From Methylomagnum ishizawai (GTDB taxonomy: Bacteria > Pseudomonadota > Gammaproteobacteria > Methylococcales > Methylococcaceae): DNA of 64,000 bases. Where the stretch lies: positions 1,818,501-1,882,500 of the forward strand of contig NZ_AP019783.1 in the NCBI RefSeq assembly GCF_019670005.1, read 5' to 3'. Shown one piece after another: positions 26,293 through 35,956 of this stretch. Made by a program: the position numbers and the translations under genes. Under the pieces are notes generated by a model. That model made no database searches, had not been told where the DNA came from, and worked only from the letters and a program-made list of their open reading frames with translations. The stretch's first letter is position 1. Each line of letters begins with the position of its first letter.

Positions 26293-27623
26293 CGCTCGAA
26301 CCAGGCGATGGATTCCACATGCGCCGTCTGCGGGAACATGTCCATCACCCCGGCCTTGACCAGCCGATAACCATGTTGATGGACCAGGATTCCGGCGTCG
26401 CGGGCCAGGGTCGAGGGATTGCAGGACACATAGACAATGCGCGAGGCCCGCCAGTGCGGCGCGTAGGCCAGGACTTCCTCGGCCCCGCCCCGCGAAGGAT
26501 CGAGCAGCACCTTGTCGTAGCGCTGTTTGATCCAGGGTTCGGCGTCGAGGTTTTGGCCGAGGTCGGCCATGTGGAATTCGGCGTTGGCGATGCCGTTATG
26601 GGCGGCGTTCTGGCGGGCGCGTTCGACCAGGGACCAGCTGCCTTCGACCCCGACCACCCGCCCGGCCTTCCGCGCCAGCGCCAAGGTGAAATTGCCCAGG
26701 CCGCAGAACAGGTCCAGCACGGTGTCATCGGGCTGCGGGTCCAGGGCTGCGAGGGCCCGGTTCACCATTTGGCGGTTGATCTCGCCGTTGACCTGGGTGA
26801 ATTCGGTGGGCAGGAATTGGTATTCGAGGTTCCAGTCCGGCAGGGCGTAGCTGAGCGGCCCAGGGCTTTCGGGATACAGCGGAGCCATGGAATCGGGACC
26901 GTGGCGTTGCAGCCAGATATCGAAGCCGCAGCGCTGGCCGAAGTCCTTCAAATGTTCCAAATCTTCCGGCGTCGGGTCTTCCAGCACCCGGAACACCAGG
27001 GCGGCGCGGTCGTCGCCCATGGAAATCTCGATCTGCGGCAGGCGGGCCTTGAGCGTGAGCTGGCCGATGACTTCGGACATGTCGTGCAGCCGCTCGCCGA
27101 TGACCGGGGGCAGGATGCGGCAGGCGTCGATATTGGCGATGTAATTCCCGGCCCGCTCGCGGAAACCCACCAACACCCGGCCCTTGGCCGGCACGTCCTT
27201 CACGCTGAGCCGGGCCTTGCGCCGGTAGCCCCACAAGGGGCCGCGCAACGGTTCCCACAAGGGCACCTCGTCCAGCTTGCCGATGCGGCGCAGTTGATCG
27301 ACCAGGAGTTTTTCCTTTTCCTCGATCTGGGAATCTTCCGCGAGGTGTTGCAGGCTGCATCCGCCGCACAGGTGGTAATGCGGACAGCCCGGCTCGACCC
27401 GGTTGGGCGCGGCCACCTGCACGGTTTCGACCTTGCCTTCGGCGTAGTCGCGGTGGATTTCGGTGTAGGAAAACGCCACGTCCTCGCCGGGCAAGGCGCC
27501 CGAGATGAACACGGCCTTGCCATCGATGCGGGCGACGCCGCGGCCATCGTGGGTGTAGGCGTCGATGTGGGCGGGGAAATGGCCTTTGGGGACCGGCTTC
27601 GGTCTGCGTCCTCTATATCCCAT
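26289..27623 (-). CDS. rlmD: 23S rRNA (uracil-1939-C5)-methyltransferase
   Basis: A 444-residue RlmD-like enzyme. Features in order: an N-terminal TRAM domain (AHIDAYTHDGRGVARIDG), cysteines of an Fe-S cluster (PHYHLCGGCSLQHL), the SAM-binding region (VLDLFCGLGNFTLALA) and the catalytic cysteine in VSCNPSTLARDA. It methylates the large-subunit rRNA. ATG at 27623 begins the family-like MGYRGRRPKP. It overlaps the YkuD gene downstream and starts 8 bases after cysM. Confidence 0.93.
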   Translation of the reverse strand: MGYRGRRPKPVPKGHFPAHIDAYTHDGRGVARIDGKAVFISGALPGEDVAFSYTEIHRDYAEGKVETVQVAAPNRVEPGCPHYHLCGGCSLQHLAEDSQIEEKEKLLVDQLRRIGKLDEVPLWEPLRGPLWGYRRKARLSVKDVPAKGRVLVGFRERAGNYIANIDACRILPPVIGERLHDMSEVIGQLTLKARLPQIEISMGDDRAALVFRVLEDPTPEDLEHLKDFGQRCGFDIWLQRHGPDSMAPLYPESPGPLSYALPDWNLEYQFLPTEFTQVNGEINRQMVNRALAALDPQPDDTVLDLFCGLGNFTLALARKAGRVVGVEGSWSLVERARQNAAHNGIANAEFHMADLGQNLDAEPWIKQRYDKVLLDPSRGGAEEVLAYAPHWRASRIVYVSCNPSTLARDAGILVHQHGYRLVKAGVMDMFPQTAHVESIAWFER

Positions 27624-27631
27624 GGTCTGGC

Positions 27632-28540
27632 TTACTCCGGGAACACGCCCGTGGACAAATACCGATCCCCCCGGTCGCAGACGATCACCACGATCACCGC
27701 GTTCTCGACCTCCCGCGCCAATTGCAAAGCCGCATAGATCGCCCCGCCCGAAGATATCCCGGCGAAGATGCCTTCCCGCGCCGCCAGTTGGCGGGTGGTT
27801 GCCTCGGCGTTCGCTTGGTCCACGTCCATGATGCGGTCGATCTTGCTGAAATCGCAGATTTTGGGGAGGTATTCCTTGGGCCAGCGGCGGATGCCGGGAA
27901 TCTTGGAATCGCCCTCGGGCTGCACGCCGATGATTTGGATGGCGGGGTTCATTTCCTTGAGATATTGCGAAGTGCCCATGATCGTCCCGGTGGTGCCCAT
28001 CGAACTCACGAAATGGGTGACGCGGCCTTGGGTGTCGCGCCAGATTTCCGGGCCGGTGCCGGTGTAGTGGGCCAGCGGGTTGTCGGGGTTGGCGAACTGG
28101 TCGAGGATTTTGCCTTCGCCACGGGCTTCCATGGCGCGGGCGAGGTCGATGGCGGCTTCCATGCTGCCTTTGGCCGGGGTCAGGACGATGTCGGCCCCGT
28201 AGGCCTTCATCGAGGCGCGGCGTTCGGCGCTCATGTTGTCGGGCATGATGAGGGTCATCTTGTAGCCCTTGATCGCCGCCGCCATGGCGAGGGCGATGCC
28301 GGTATTGCCGCTGGTGGCTTCGATCAGGCGGTCGCCGGGTTTGATGTCGCCGCGGTCCTCGGCCCGCTGGATCATGCTCAGGGCCGGGCGGTCCTTGACC
28401 GAACCCGCCGGGTTGTTGCCTTCCAGCTTGGCGAGGATCGTGTTGGAGGTGTCGCCCGGCAGGCGTTGCAAACGGACCAGGGGCGTGTTGCCGACGAAGG
28501 CTTCGATGGTCGGGAAATCGGGAAGGGGTTGCTGGGTCAT
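27632..28540 (-). CDS. cysM: cysteine synthase B
   Basis: A 302-residue PLP enzyme, matching CysM. It has the lysine-containing PAGSVKDRPALSMI, the phosphate loop SGNTGIAL and FVSSMGTTGTIMGTS. CysM makes cysteine from O-acetylserine and sulfide or thiosulfate. It begins on the minus strand and is divergent from trhP with 75 bases between. Confidence 0.94.
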   Translation of the reverse strand: MTQQPLPDFPTIEAFVGNTPLVRLQRLPGDTSNTILAKLEGNNPAGSVKDRPALSMIQRAEDRGDIKPGDRLIEATSGNTGIALAMAAAIKGYKMTLIMPDNMSAERRASMKAYGADIVLTPAKGSMEAAIDLARAMEARGEGKILDQFANPDNPLAHYTGTGPEIWRDTQGRVTHFVSSMGTTGTIMGTSQYLKEMNPAIQIIGVQPEGDSKIPGIRRWPKEYLPKICDFSKIDRIMDVDQANAEATTRQLAAREGIFAGISSGGAIYAALQLAREVENAVIVVIVCDRGDRYLSTGVFPE

Positions 28541-28615
28541 GGCCGGAATTCCTGAGCGTTTCGCTCAACCAAAGGGGTAAAATGACACGAATCTTACCAT
28601 TTCATGTTTCGTGCC

Positions 28616-29962
28616 ATGCAAAAAGTCGAACTGCTGTCCCCCGCGGGCACCCTCAAGCACATGCGTTATGCCTATGCCTACGGCGCGGATGCCGTTTACG
28701 CCGGGTTGCCGCGCTATAGCCTCCGGGTCCGCAACAATGATTTCCTGGAAAAAAACCTGGGGCTGGGCATCGCCGAGGCCCACCAACAAGGCAAAGCCTT
28801 TTATCTCGCCACCAACGTCCTGCCGCACAATAGCAAGGTCAAAACCTTTGTGAGAGACCTGACACCGATTGTCGCAATGGGTCCAGACGCCCTCATCATG
28901 GCCGACCCCGGCCTCATCATGCTGGCGCGGGAGGCGTGGCCGGAGATGCCGATCCATCTGTCGGTCCAGGCCAACACGGTGAATTACGCGGCGGTGAAGT
29001 TCTGGCGGTCGGTGGGCGTGAGCCGCATCATCCTGTCGCGGGAATTGTCGCTGGACGAAATCGCCGACATCCGCCAGCACTGCCCGGAGATGGAGTTGGA
29101 AGTCTTCGTCCACGGCGCTTTGTGCATCGCCTATTCCGGGCGCTGTTTGCTGTCGGGTTATTTCAACCAGCGCGACCCCAACCAGGGGACGTGTACCAAT
29201 TCCTGCCGCTGGAAATACGACCTCAGCCCGGCCCAGCAAAACCCGGAAGGCGATTACGTGCCCGGCCCGTTGCGCCTGTCGCTGGCGGATTTGAACAGCG
29301 GCTTGACCGATTGCGGCGAACAACAGCGCCATCCGCTGGCCGACGAGGTGTATTTCCTGGAGGAGGAAAACCGGCCCGGAGAATTGATGCCGGTGATGGA
29401 GGACGAACACGGCACCTATATCCTCAATTCCAAGGATTTGCGGGCGGTCGAGCATGTCCACCGGCTGGCGGCGATTGGGGTCGATAGCCTCAAGATCGAG
29501 GGCCGCACCAAATCCCATTATTACGTGGCCCGCACGGCCCAGGTTTATCGCCGGGCCATCGACGATGCCTTGGCCGGGCGTCCGTTCGATCCCGGCTTGC
29601 TCGGGGTATTGGAAAACCTGGCCCAGCGCGGTTATACCGATGGTTTCTACCAGCGCCACCATACCCAGGATTATCAGAATTATCTGCGCGGGTATTCCGA
29701 GAGCCATCAACAGCGCTTCGTCGGCGAAATCACCGGCTACGACGCCGCCTCCGGCAAGGCCGATGTCCTGGTGAAAAACAAATTCGCGGTCGGCGACCGG
29801 CTGGAATTGATCCTGCCGGAAGGCAACCGCGACGTGGTGCTGGAGGCGATGGAGGATAAGCACGGCGCGCCCTTGGCCGAAGCGCCGGGCGGCGGCTGGG
29901 AGGTCAGGATTCCCCTGGCGGCGCGGGATGCGCGGCATGGGTTGATCGCGCGGTATCTGTGA
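28616..29962 (+). CDS. trhP: prephenate-dependent tRNA uridine(34) hydroxylase (U32 family)
   Basis: A 448-residue U32 family protein, formerly YegQ. TrhP makes 5-hydroxyuridine at tRNA wobble positions. Seen are the start VELLSPAGTLKHMRYAYAYG, GLPRYSLRVRNNDF and a cysteine cluster (HGALCIAYSGRCLLSG and GTCTNSCRWK) for an iron-sulfur cluster. ATG at 28616 aligns with the family start; ATG at 28604 adds four residues. Length fits. Confidence 0.9.
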   Translation: MQKVELLSPAGTLKHMRYAYAYGADAVYAGLPRYSLRVRNNDFLEKNLGLGIAEAHQQGKAFYLATNVLPHNSKVKTFVRDLTPIVAMGPDALIMADPGLIMLAREAWPEMPIHLSVQANTVNYAAVKFWRSVGVSRIILSRELSLDEIADIRQHCPEMELEVFVHGALCIAYSGRCLLSGYFNQRDPNQGTCTNSCRWKYDLSPAQQNPEGDYVPGPLRLSLADLNSGLTDCGEQQRHPLADEVYFLEEENRPGELMPVMEDEHGTYILNSKDLRAVEHVHRLAAIGVDSLKIEGRTKSHYYVARTAQVYRRAIDDALAGRPFDPGLLGVLENLAQRGYTDGFYQRHHTQDYQNYLRGYSESHQQRFVGEITGYDAASGKADVLVKNKFAVGDRLELILPEGNRDVVLEAMEDKHGAPLAEAPGGGWEVRIPLAARDARHGLIARYL

Positions 29963-29975
29963 CAGCGCGGGGCCG

Positions 29976-29997
29976 GGAGCGGTCCGGGGACCGCTCC
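29976..29997. repeat. perfect 10-bp hairpin
   Basis: GGAGCGGTCC, GG, GGACCGCTCC between the convergent trhP and DksA-like genes. It resembles common extragenic palindromes and may help end transcription, though no T-run follows. Confidence 0.5.
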
Positions 29998-30009
29998 TAC
30001 GGCGGGGGT

Positions 30010-30420
30010 TTATAAGGTCCGGGACGCGGTGGGCTGCTGGTGCAGGGCCTGGGTCCGCTCGAAATCGGTCTGGCAGGCGATGCAGCGCTCGGCGGTGGGA
30101 TTGGCTTCCAAGCGGGCCGGCGGGATGGGCTGGTCGCAATCGATGCACGCGCCGTATTCGCCCCGGCCTATCCGCAGCAGGGCGGCCTCGACCTGCCGCA
30201 GTTCGTGGACATGGCGGTCGATGGCGGCGAGGTCCAAGTCCACCATCAACGAAGCCACCGAGGCTTCCTCCTCGTCGTGGACTTCCCCGGCCACGTCGGT
30301 GAAGTGCTCGCTGTCGCTGCGCAACACCTCTTCTTGCACGCCTTGCCGCAATTGGTCGAAACGCGCCTGTAGCTGGCGGCGGAAGTGTTCGATCAGGGTT
30401 TGGTTCAGTTCTACGCTCAT
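30010..30420 (-). CDS. DksA/TraR-type zinc finger protein
   Basis: A 136-residue DksA-like protein. It has an N-terminal coiled coil (EHFRRQLQARFDQLRQGV), acidic stretches (VHDEEEASVASL) and a C4 zinc finger (YGACIDCDQPIPP, then RCIACQ). Such proteins enter the RNA polymerase secondary channel and adjust transcription. ATG at 30420 has GAGGAA upstream; the frame is open further. It is downstream of alr, 29 bases away. Confidence 0.85.
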   Translation of the reverse strand: MSVELNQTLIEHFRRQLQARFDQLRQGVQEEVLRSDSEHFTDVAGEVHDEEEASVASLMVDLDLAAIDRHVHELRQVEAALLRIGRGEYGACIDCDQPIPPARLEANPTAERCIACQTDFERTQALHQQPTASRTL

Positions 30421-30449
30421 ACGGGATTCCTCGTTTCCTCGTTTATGGT

Positions 30450-31562
30450 TCATGTCGTGGGGTTTGGATCGCGGGGACGCGGCCCGATTTCAATCCGTTG
30501 CACCCGCGGGGTGATGCCGCATAGCAGGTCGTAGGGGATGGTGGCGGCGTGGCGGGCGATTTCCTCGACCGGCAAGCCTTCGCCCCAGAGGATCGCCTCG
30601 TCCTCGACCTGGGCCGCCGGGCAATCGGTCAGGTCCAGGGTAATCATGTCCATCGACACCCGGCCGATCAGCGGCACCCGTTGGCCCCGCACCAGGACCG
30701 GCGTGCCCGGCTGGGCATGGCGCGGATAGCCATCGCCATAGCCCACGGCGGCGACCCCGAGCCGGGTCGGGTGCGGGCAGATCCAATCGCCGCCATAGCC
30801 CACGGCGTCGCCCGCCCGGAGTTGTTTGATGGCGATCAACCGGGTGCGGAAGGTCATGACGGGTTCGAGTCCGTCGTCCGGGCCGGTGCGGTAGGGGAAG
30901 GGCGAAACCCCGTATAGCATGATGCCGGGCCGCACCCATTCCACCCGCGTTCCCGTCCAGGCCATCAGCCCCGCCGAATTGCCGATGCCGCGCTCGGGTC
31001 GCAGGGTGCCCAGCGCCCGTTCGAACACGCTCAGTTGGCGCTCGGTCAGGGGGTCTTGCAACATGTCGGCGTTGGCGAGGTGGGTCATGACCGGGATGGG
31101 TTTCAGCACGGCGGGGCAGGCGTGTAGCCGCGCCATGCCGGCGTCGAATTCTTCCGGCAACAGTCCCAGCCGGTGCATCCCGCTATCGAGCTTGGCCCAG
31201 ACCGCCAGCGGCGCGGGCAATTGGGCCTGTTCCAGCAAATCGATTTGGCGCGGCGCGTGGATGATGGGTTCCAGGCCGTGCCGGGCGTGGGCTTCCAATT
31301 CCCGCGCATTGACGAAGCCTTGCAGCACGGCGATGCGTTGCGCGACGCCGGCCTGCCGCAGGGCCAAGCCTTCGTCCAACCGGGCCACGGCGAAGGCGTC
31401 GGCGTCGGGCAGGCCGCGGGCGATGCGGACCAGCCCGTGCCCATAGGCATCGGCCTTGATGACCGCCATGACCTTGGCACTGGGCGCGAAGCCGCGCACC
31501 CGCGCCAGATTGCGGGCCACCGCCGCGAGGTTGAGGGTGGCGTGGGCGGAGCAGCCTATCAC
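30450..31562 (-). CDS. alr: alanine racemase
   Basis: A 370-residue PLP enzyme making D-alanine for peptidoglycan. Visible are the PLP lysine in [10 protein letters not shown], the acidic [22 protein letters not shown], and the catalytic-region [14 protein letters not shown]. The start is GTG at 31562, two bases after the dnaB stop (TGA CG GTG), with GGGGGAA upstream. Alr is commonly found after dnaB. Confidence 0.93.
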   Translation of the reverse strand: MIGCSAHATLNLAAVARNLARVRGFAPSAKVMAVIKADAYGHGLVRIARGLPDADAFAVARLDEGLALRQAGVAQRIAVLQGFVNARELEAHARHGLEPIIHAPRQIDLLEQAQLPAPLAVWAKLDSGMHRLGLLPEEFDAGMARLHACPAVLKPIPVMTHLANADMLQDPLTERQLSVFERALGTLRPERGIGNSAGLMAWTGTRVEWVRPGIMLYGVSPFPYRTGPDDGLEPVMTFRTRLIAIKQLRAGDAVGYGGDWICPHPTRLGVAAVGYGDGYPRHAQPGTPVLVRGQRVPLIGRVSMDMITLDLTDCPAAQVEDEAILWGEGLPVEEIARHAATIPYDLLCGITPRVQRIEIGPRPRDPNPTT

Positions 31563-31564
31563 CG

Positions 31565-33013
31565 TCAGAATTCCCCCCCGCCGTTGGGCGGATAGCCCCC
31601 GCCGCCGCCGGATGGGTTCCCACCGATATAGACGGTCGGGGCGTGGTTCTCGAAGCGGGTGTATTGGCCGAGGAAAGTCAGCTTCACGGTGCCGATGGGC
31701 CCGTTGCGCTGCTTGGCGATGATGATTTCGGCGGAGCCTTTGTCCGGGGACTCGGCGTTGTAAACCTCGTCGCGATAAATGAATAGGATGATGTCGGCAT
31801 CCTGCTCTATCGCGCCCGATTCGCGCAAATCGGACATGACGGGCCGCTTGTTGGGCCGTTGCTCCAGGCTGCGGTTGAGCTGGGACAGCGCGATCACCGG
31901 CACGTTGAGTTCCTTCGCCATGCCTTTCAGCGAGCGGGAAATATCGGAAATCTCGTTCACCCGGCTTTCGCTGCCCGGCGATTGCATGAGTTGCAGGTAG
32001 TCGAGGATCACCATGCCCAGTTGGCCGCCGTTCTCGCGGGCGAGGCGGCGGCAGCGGGCGCGGACCTCGGTCGGGGTCATGGCCGGGGTGTCGTCGATGA
32101 ACAGCTTGGCCTCGGCCAGGATGTTGATGGCGGAACCCAGCCGCGGCCAATCGTCCTGTTCCATCTTGCCGGTGCGGACCTTGCTCTGGTCGATGCGGCC
32201 CAGCGAGGACAGCATACGCAGCACCAATTGCTCGGCGGGCATTTCCATGCTGAACACCGCCACCGGCAGTTTTTCCTTGAGCGCCACATGTTCGGCGATG
32301 TTCATGCAGAAGCTGGTCTTGCCCATCGACGGCCTCCCCGCCACGATGACGAGGTCGGACGGTTGGAACCCGGAGGTCTTGTCGTCGAGGTCGGTATAGC
32401 CGCTGGGCACCCCGGTCATATGGCCTTGGCTGTGGAACAGCACCTCCACCCGGTTCACGGCGGCGGTGACCAGGGGCCGGATCGGCTTGAAGCCGGTGCC
32501 TTGCCGCCGGTATTGGTCGGCGATGCGGAACACCGTGCGCTCCGCCGTCTCGATCAATTCCGGGGTGGTGCGGCCCTGCGGGAAATAGGCGAGGTCGGCC
32601 AGTTCCGCGCCCGAGGCGATCAATTGCCGGAGGATGGATTTTTCCCGGACGATATCGGCATAGGCCGAGATATTGGCGGCGCTGGGGGTTTCCTTGGCCA
32701 GCGAGGCCAGATAGCTCAGCCCGCCGCTTTCGTCCAGCCAGCCCAGGCTTTCCAGGGTTTCCGCCAAGGTGATGACATCGGTCGGGCCTTGCTTTTCCGC
32801 CAGCATCTTCATGGCCCGGAAAATCAGCTTGTGGTCGTGGCGGTAGAAATCGTCCTCGACCAGCATATCGGCCACCTTGTCCCAGGCCAGCCGATCCAGC
32901 AGCAGGGAGCCGAGGACGCCTTGCTCGGCGTTGACGGAAAAAGGCGGGAGTTTCAGGGCTTCGACTTGCTCGTCCCTGGAGGCATTCGGATTGCGTCGGA
33001 TACGTTCTGCCAT
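31565..33013 (-). CDS. dnaB: replicative DNA helicase DnaB
   Basis: A 482-residue replicative helicase. The N-terminal primase-interacting domain ([15 protein letters not shown]) is followed by the RecA-like domain with Walker A ([13 protein letters not shown]), Walker B ([14 protein letters not shown]) and the terminal [15 protein letters not shown] region (here [14 protein letters not shown]). No intein is inserted. It is followed by alr and preceded by hldE, all on the minus strand. Confidence 0.95.
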   Translation of the reverse strand: MAERIRRNPNASRDEQVEALKLPPFSVNAEQGVLGSLLLDRLAWDKVADMLVEDDFYRHDHKLIFRAMKMLAEKQGPTDVITLAETLESLGWLDESGGLSYLASLAKETPSAANISAYADIVREKSILRQLIASGAELADLAYFPQGRTTPELIETAERTVFRIADQYRRQGTGFKPIRPLVTAAVNRVEVLFHSQGHMTGVPSGYTDLDDKTSGFQPSDLVIVAGRPSMGKTSFCMNIAEHVALKEKLPVAVFSMEMPAEQLVLRMLSSLGRIDQSKVRTGKMEQDDWPRLGSAINILAEAKLFIDDTPAMTPTEVRARCRRLARENGGQLGMVILDYLQLMQSPGSESRVNEISDISRSLKGMAKELNVPVIALSQLNRSLEQRPNKRPVMSDLRESGAIEQDADIILFIYRDEVYNAESPDKGSAEIIIAKQRNGPIGTVKLTFLGQYTRFENHAPTVYIGGNPSGGGGGYPPNGGGEF

Positions 33014-33022
33014 GGTCAGGGT

Positions 33023-34444
33023 TCAGGCTTGGCGCAGGGTTTCGATGAGGCGGGTGGTGGAATAGCCATCGACGAAGCTTAACAGTTTGACCTCGCCGCC
33101 GTGGGCCAGGACCAGATCGTGGCCGGCGATGGCGCCGATGTCGGCGTAGTCGCCGCCCTTGACCAGCACGTCGGGTAGGATGTGGCCGATGGCGGCGCGG
33201 GGGGTGTCGTCCTCGAAGGGGACGACCCAATCGACCGCCGCCAGCGCCGCCAGCATTTCCATGCGGTGGGCCAGGGGATGGATGGGGCGTTCCGGGCCTT
33301 TGAGGCGGCGCACCGAGGCATCGCCGTTGACCAGCACCACCAAGCGGTCGCCCAGGGCGCGGGCTTCCCGTAGATAACGGATGTGGCCGGGATGGAGGAT
33401 ATCGAAACAGCCGTTGGTGGCGACGATCCTTTCGCCCTGGCGGCGGGCGGCGTCCAGGATCGGCAACAGGTCGCTGAGGGCGATGGCCCCGCGCCGTTGG
33501 GTGGGGCCGCCCGGCAGGGCTTGGGCCAATTCCTCCAGGCCGACGCTGGCGGTGCCGAGCTTGCCCACCACCAGGCCCGCCGCGAGGTTGGCCAGCGGGG
33601 TGGCTTCGGCCAGGGCCAGCCCGGCGGCGAGGCCCGCCGCCAACACGGCGATCACGGTATCGCCCGCGCCGGTCACGTCGTAGACCTCCTTGGCGCGGGC
33701 GGGCAGGTGCAGGTCGGGAGCGTCGCGCCGCACCAGGGTCATGCCCTGTTCGCCACGGGTGATCAAGAGCGCGTCGAGGTCGAGTCGCTCGGCCAGGTGC
33801 CGGGCCTTCGCGGCCAGTTCGTCGTCGTCGCGGCAGGGACCGGCCACGGCCTCGAATTCGGCGCGGTTGGGGGTGATGAGGGTCGCGCCCCGGTATTTGT
33901 CGAAGTCGCCGCCCTTGGGGTCGATCAAAATGGGCTTTCCGGCGGCGCGGGCGGCTTCGATCAAGGGGCGGATGTGGTGCAGGGTGCCCTTGCCATAATC
34001 GGACAGCACCACGGCCTGGACTTCGGGCAGGCGGGCGGCGAAGCGTGCCGTCAAAACCGCCGGATCGACGCCGTGGAAACCTTGCTCGAAATCCAGCCGG
34101 ATCAATTGCTGATGGCGGCTGAGGACGCGCAGCTTGGTGATGGTGGGGAGGCCCGCCACCCGTTCGACCCGGCAGTCGATCCCGGCTTGTTCCAGTAAGC
34201 CGGTCAAGCCGGTGCCCGCCTCGTCCGCGCCGCAATAGCCCAGGACTTCGGCCCCCGCGCCCAGGGCGGCGATGTTGAGCGCCACGTTGCCCGCGCCGCC
34301 GATCCGTTCCTCGATCCCTTCCACCCGCACCACCGGCACCGGGGCTTCCGGCGAAATGCGCGAGGTGGCCCCGTGCCAATAGCGGTCCAGCATCAGATCG
34401 CCGGCCACCAGCACACGGGAGGAACGGAAGTCGGGGAGTCGCAT
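33023..34444 (-). CDS. hldE: bifunctional heptose kinase / ADP-heptose synthase
   Basis: A 473-residue bifunctional enzyme of LPS heptose synthesis. The N-terminal ribokinase-like half has [14 protein letters not shown] and the [13 protein letters not shown] active-site loop; the C-terminal half is a nucleotidylyltransferase with [19 protein letters not shown] at 34444 starts [16 protein letters not shown]. It is divergent from the AAA ATPase gene. Confidence 0.94.
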   Translation of the reverse strand: MRLPDFRSSRVLVAGDLMLDRYWHGATSRISPEAPVPVVRVEGIEERIGGAGNVALNIAALGAGAEVLGYCGADEAGTGLTGLLEQAGIDCRVERVAGLPTITKLRVLSRHQQLIRLDFEQGFHGVDPAVLTARFAARLPEVQAVVLSDYGKGTLHHIRPLIEAARAAGKPILIDPKGGDFDKYRGATLITPNRAEFEAVAGPCRDDDELAAKARHLAERLDLDALLITRGEQGMTLVRRDAPDLHLPARAKEVYDVTGAGDTVIAVLAAGLAAGLALAEATPLANLAAGLVVGKLGTASVGLEELAQALPGGPTQRRGAIALSDLLPILDAARRQGERIVATNGCFDILHPGHIRYLREARALGDRLVVLVNGDASVRRLKGPERPIHPLAHRMEMLAALAAVDWVVPFEDDTPRAAIGHILPDVLVKGGDYADIGAIAGHDLVLAHGGEVKLLSFVDGYSTTRLIETLRQA

Positions 34445-34630
34445 GGTCGGAGCCCTGCCGAAAAAGGGGCGATAGCATAGCACACCCATCAAGGCGGGAG
34501 CCTTGGGCGGGGTTGGCGCGGGGTGTAAGCGTGGATACGTGGGCGCGGGGCGGTCATTCATGATTTTCGCCGGATACAGGGGCGGGTGAAGATAAACTAT
34601 GCCCAAAATCCCACCTTGGAAGGTGTTTTA

Positions 34631-35956
34631 ATGACAAACCCACCCATTCCTTACCAACCACCCCGGACCTTGCTCGCAGCCAACCGGGAGTTGCGCTTCG
34701 ACCAGCCCTTGGCCTACGACGACCCGCGCTATGTGGATACCGCCAAGGCGCGGGGCAATTTCAACCATACCAAGATCATCCGTGCCTTGATGGGAGGCAA
34801 TCCCAACGGCGGTAATTACTTCCTTTATAGCGGTCCCATCGGCTGCGGCAAAAGTACCGAACTCAGGCGGCTGGCGGTCGAATTGCATGAGCCGGGCCAG
34901 TTTTACGTGGTCATGCTAGACACGCTGGAACGGCTGGATACCCATAACCTGGGCTATCCCGATGTCTTGCTGGCTTTGGCGGCGGAGTTGTTGGCCCGGA
35001 TCGAGGGCGAGGGTGTTGTGATCGATCCGATGTTTTTGCGGAATCTGACCGGCTGGTTCAGCGAAAGGATCGAGAAGAATGAACGTACCCGCGAATTGGC
35101 TGCCGAAATCAAGTCCGGTGCGGAAGTCCAGGCCAGCATTCCTTTCCTGTGCAAATTGTTCGCCAGCCTGACCAGTTCTTTCAAGGTCAATTCGACCTAC
35201 AAGGAAGAACTCCGTACCGTGGTCAAGAACAGCTATAGGGATTTCTCCCAGGCGTTCAATGATTTGCTGGTCGCGGCGCGGGGCGCTTTGGGGCGGCGCG
35301 GGCTGGGTGACCGCCTCTTGTTCCTGGTCGATGGCACCGACCGTCTGTCGAGGGAGGATAGCAAAGCCTTCTTCATCGACAACATCCACCAATTACAGCA
35401 AATCCAGGCCGATTTCATTTATTGCGCTCCGATTGCGCTGGTGTTCAACCATCGGACTTTCCTGCTAAACATCTATACCGACCTGTTCCATCTGCCCATG
35501 ATTAAGCTGAGCGAAAAGTCCGATCTGGACGAGGCCCGGCCCGACCCGGAAGGCTATGCCGCCATGCGCGAGATGGTGTTGAAACGGGTTGCTCAGGAGT
35601 TGTTCGACGATCTCGCCACGCTGGATTATTTCATCCGCTATTCCGGCGGCAATCCGCGCCATTTGCTGCGCCTTTTGAATTACGCCTACACCGAGGCGGA
35701 AAGCGAGTTTTTCGACCGCGCCGCCGCCGAGCGGGCCGTCAAGCGCTACGCCACCGATTACCGCTACCAGCTTGCCGCCGAGGATTTCGCCTTGCTGCGG
35801 CGGGTGGATGCTTTGGAGGATGTTTCGCAGTTGTCGGAGGACGACCGGGAGCGGGTCGGCAAATTGCTGTATTACGGGGCATTGTTGGAATACAACAGCT
35901 ATTGGTGGCGTTCGCATCCGGTGGTGCGGACCTTGCCCGCCTATGTCGCGCCATGA
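34631..35956 (+). CDS. AAA-type ATPase, partner of the TPR protein
   Basis: A 441-residue ATPase. Walker A is YSGPIGCGKSTELRRLA; Walker B is LLFLVDGTDRLS. A later conserved stretch YSGGNPRHLLRLLNYAY resembles the sensor/winged-helix part of STAND or ORC-like ATPases. It has no membrane segment. The ATG at 34631 has GGAAGG upstream. It overlaps the TPR gene by 4 bases (ATGA), so they are translated together. The pair resembles a split STAND sensor: ATPase on one chain, repeats on the other. Role unknown. Confidence 0.7.
   Translation: MTNPPIPYQPPRTLLAANRELRFDQPLAYDDPRYVDTAKARGNFNHTKIIRALMGGNPNGGNYFLYSGPIGCGKSTELRRLAVELHEPGQFYVVMLDTLERLDTHNLGYPDVLLALAAELLARIEGEGVVIDPMFLRNLTGWFSERIEKNERTRELAAEIKSGAEVQASIPFLCKLFASLTSSFKVNSTYKEELRTVVKNSYRDFSQAFNDLLVAARGALGRRGLGDRLLFLVDGTDRLSREDSKAFFIDNIHQLQQIQADFIYCAPIALVFNHRTFLLNIYTDLFHLPMIKLSEKSDLDEARPDPEGYAAMREMVLKRVAQELFDDLATLDYFIRYSGGNPRHLLRLLNYAYTEAESEFFDRAAAERAVKRYATDYRYQLAAEDFALLRRVDALEDVSQLSEDDRERVGKLLYYGALLEYNSYWWRSHPVVRTLPAYVAP

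Noticed and set aside
30450-34478. Very long minus-strand reading frame across alr, dnaB and hldE
   Set aside because: Only its last part is alr; the rest is an antisense-like shadow over dnaB and hldE in a GC-rich region.
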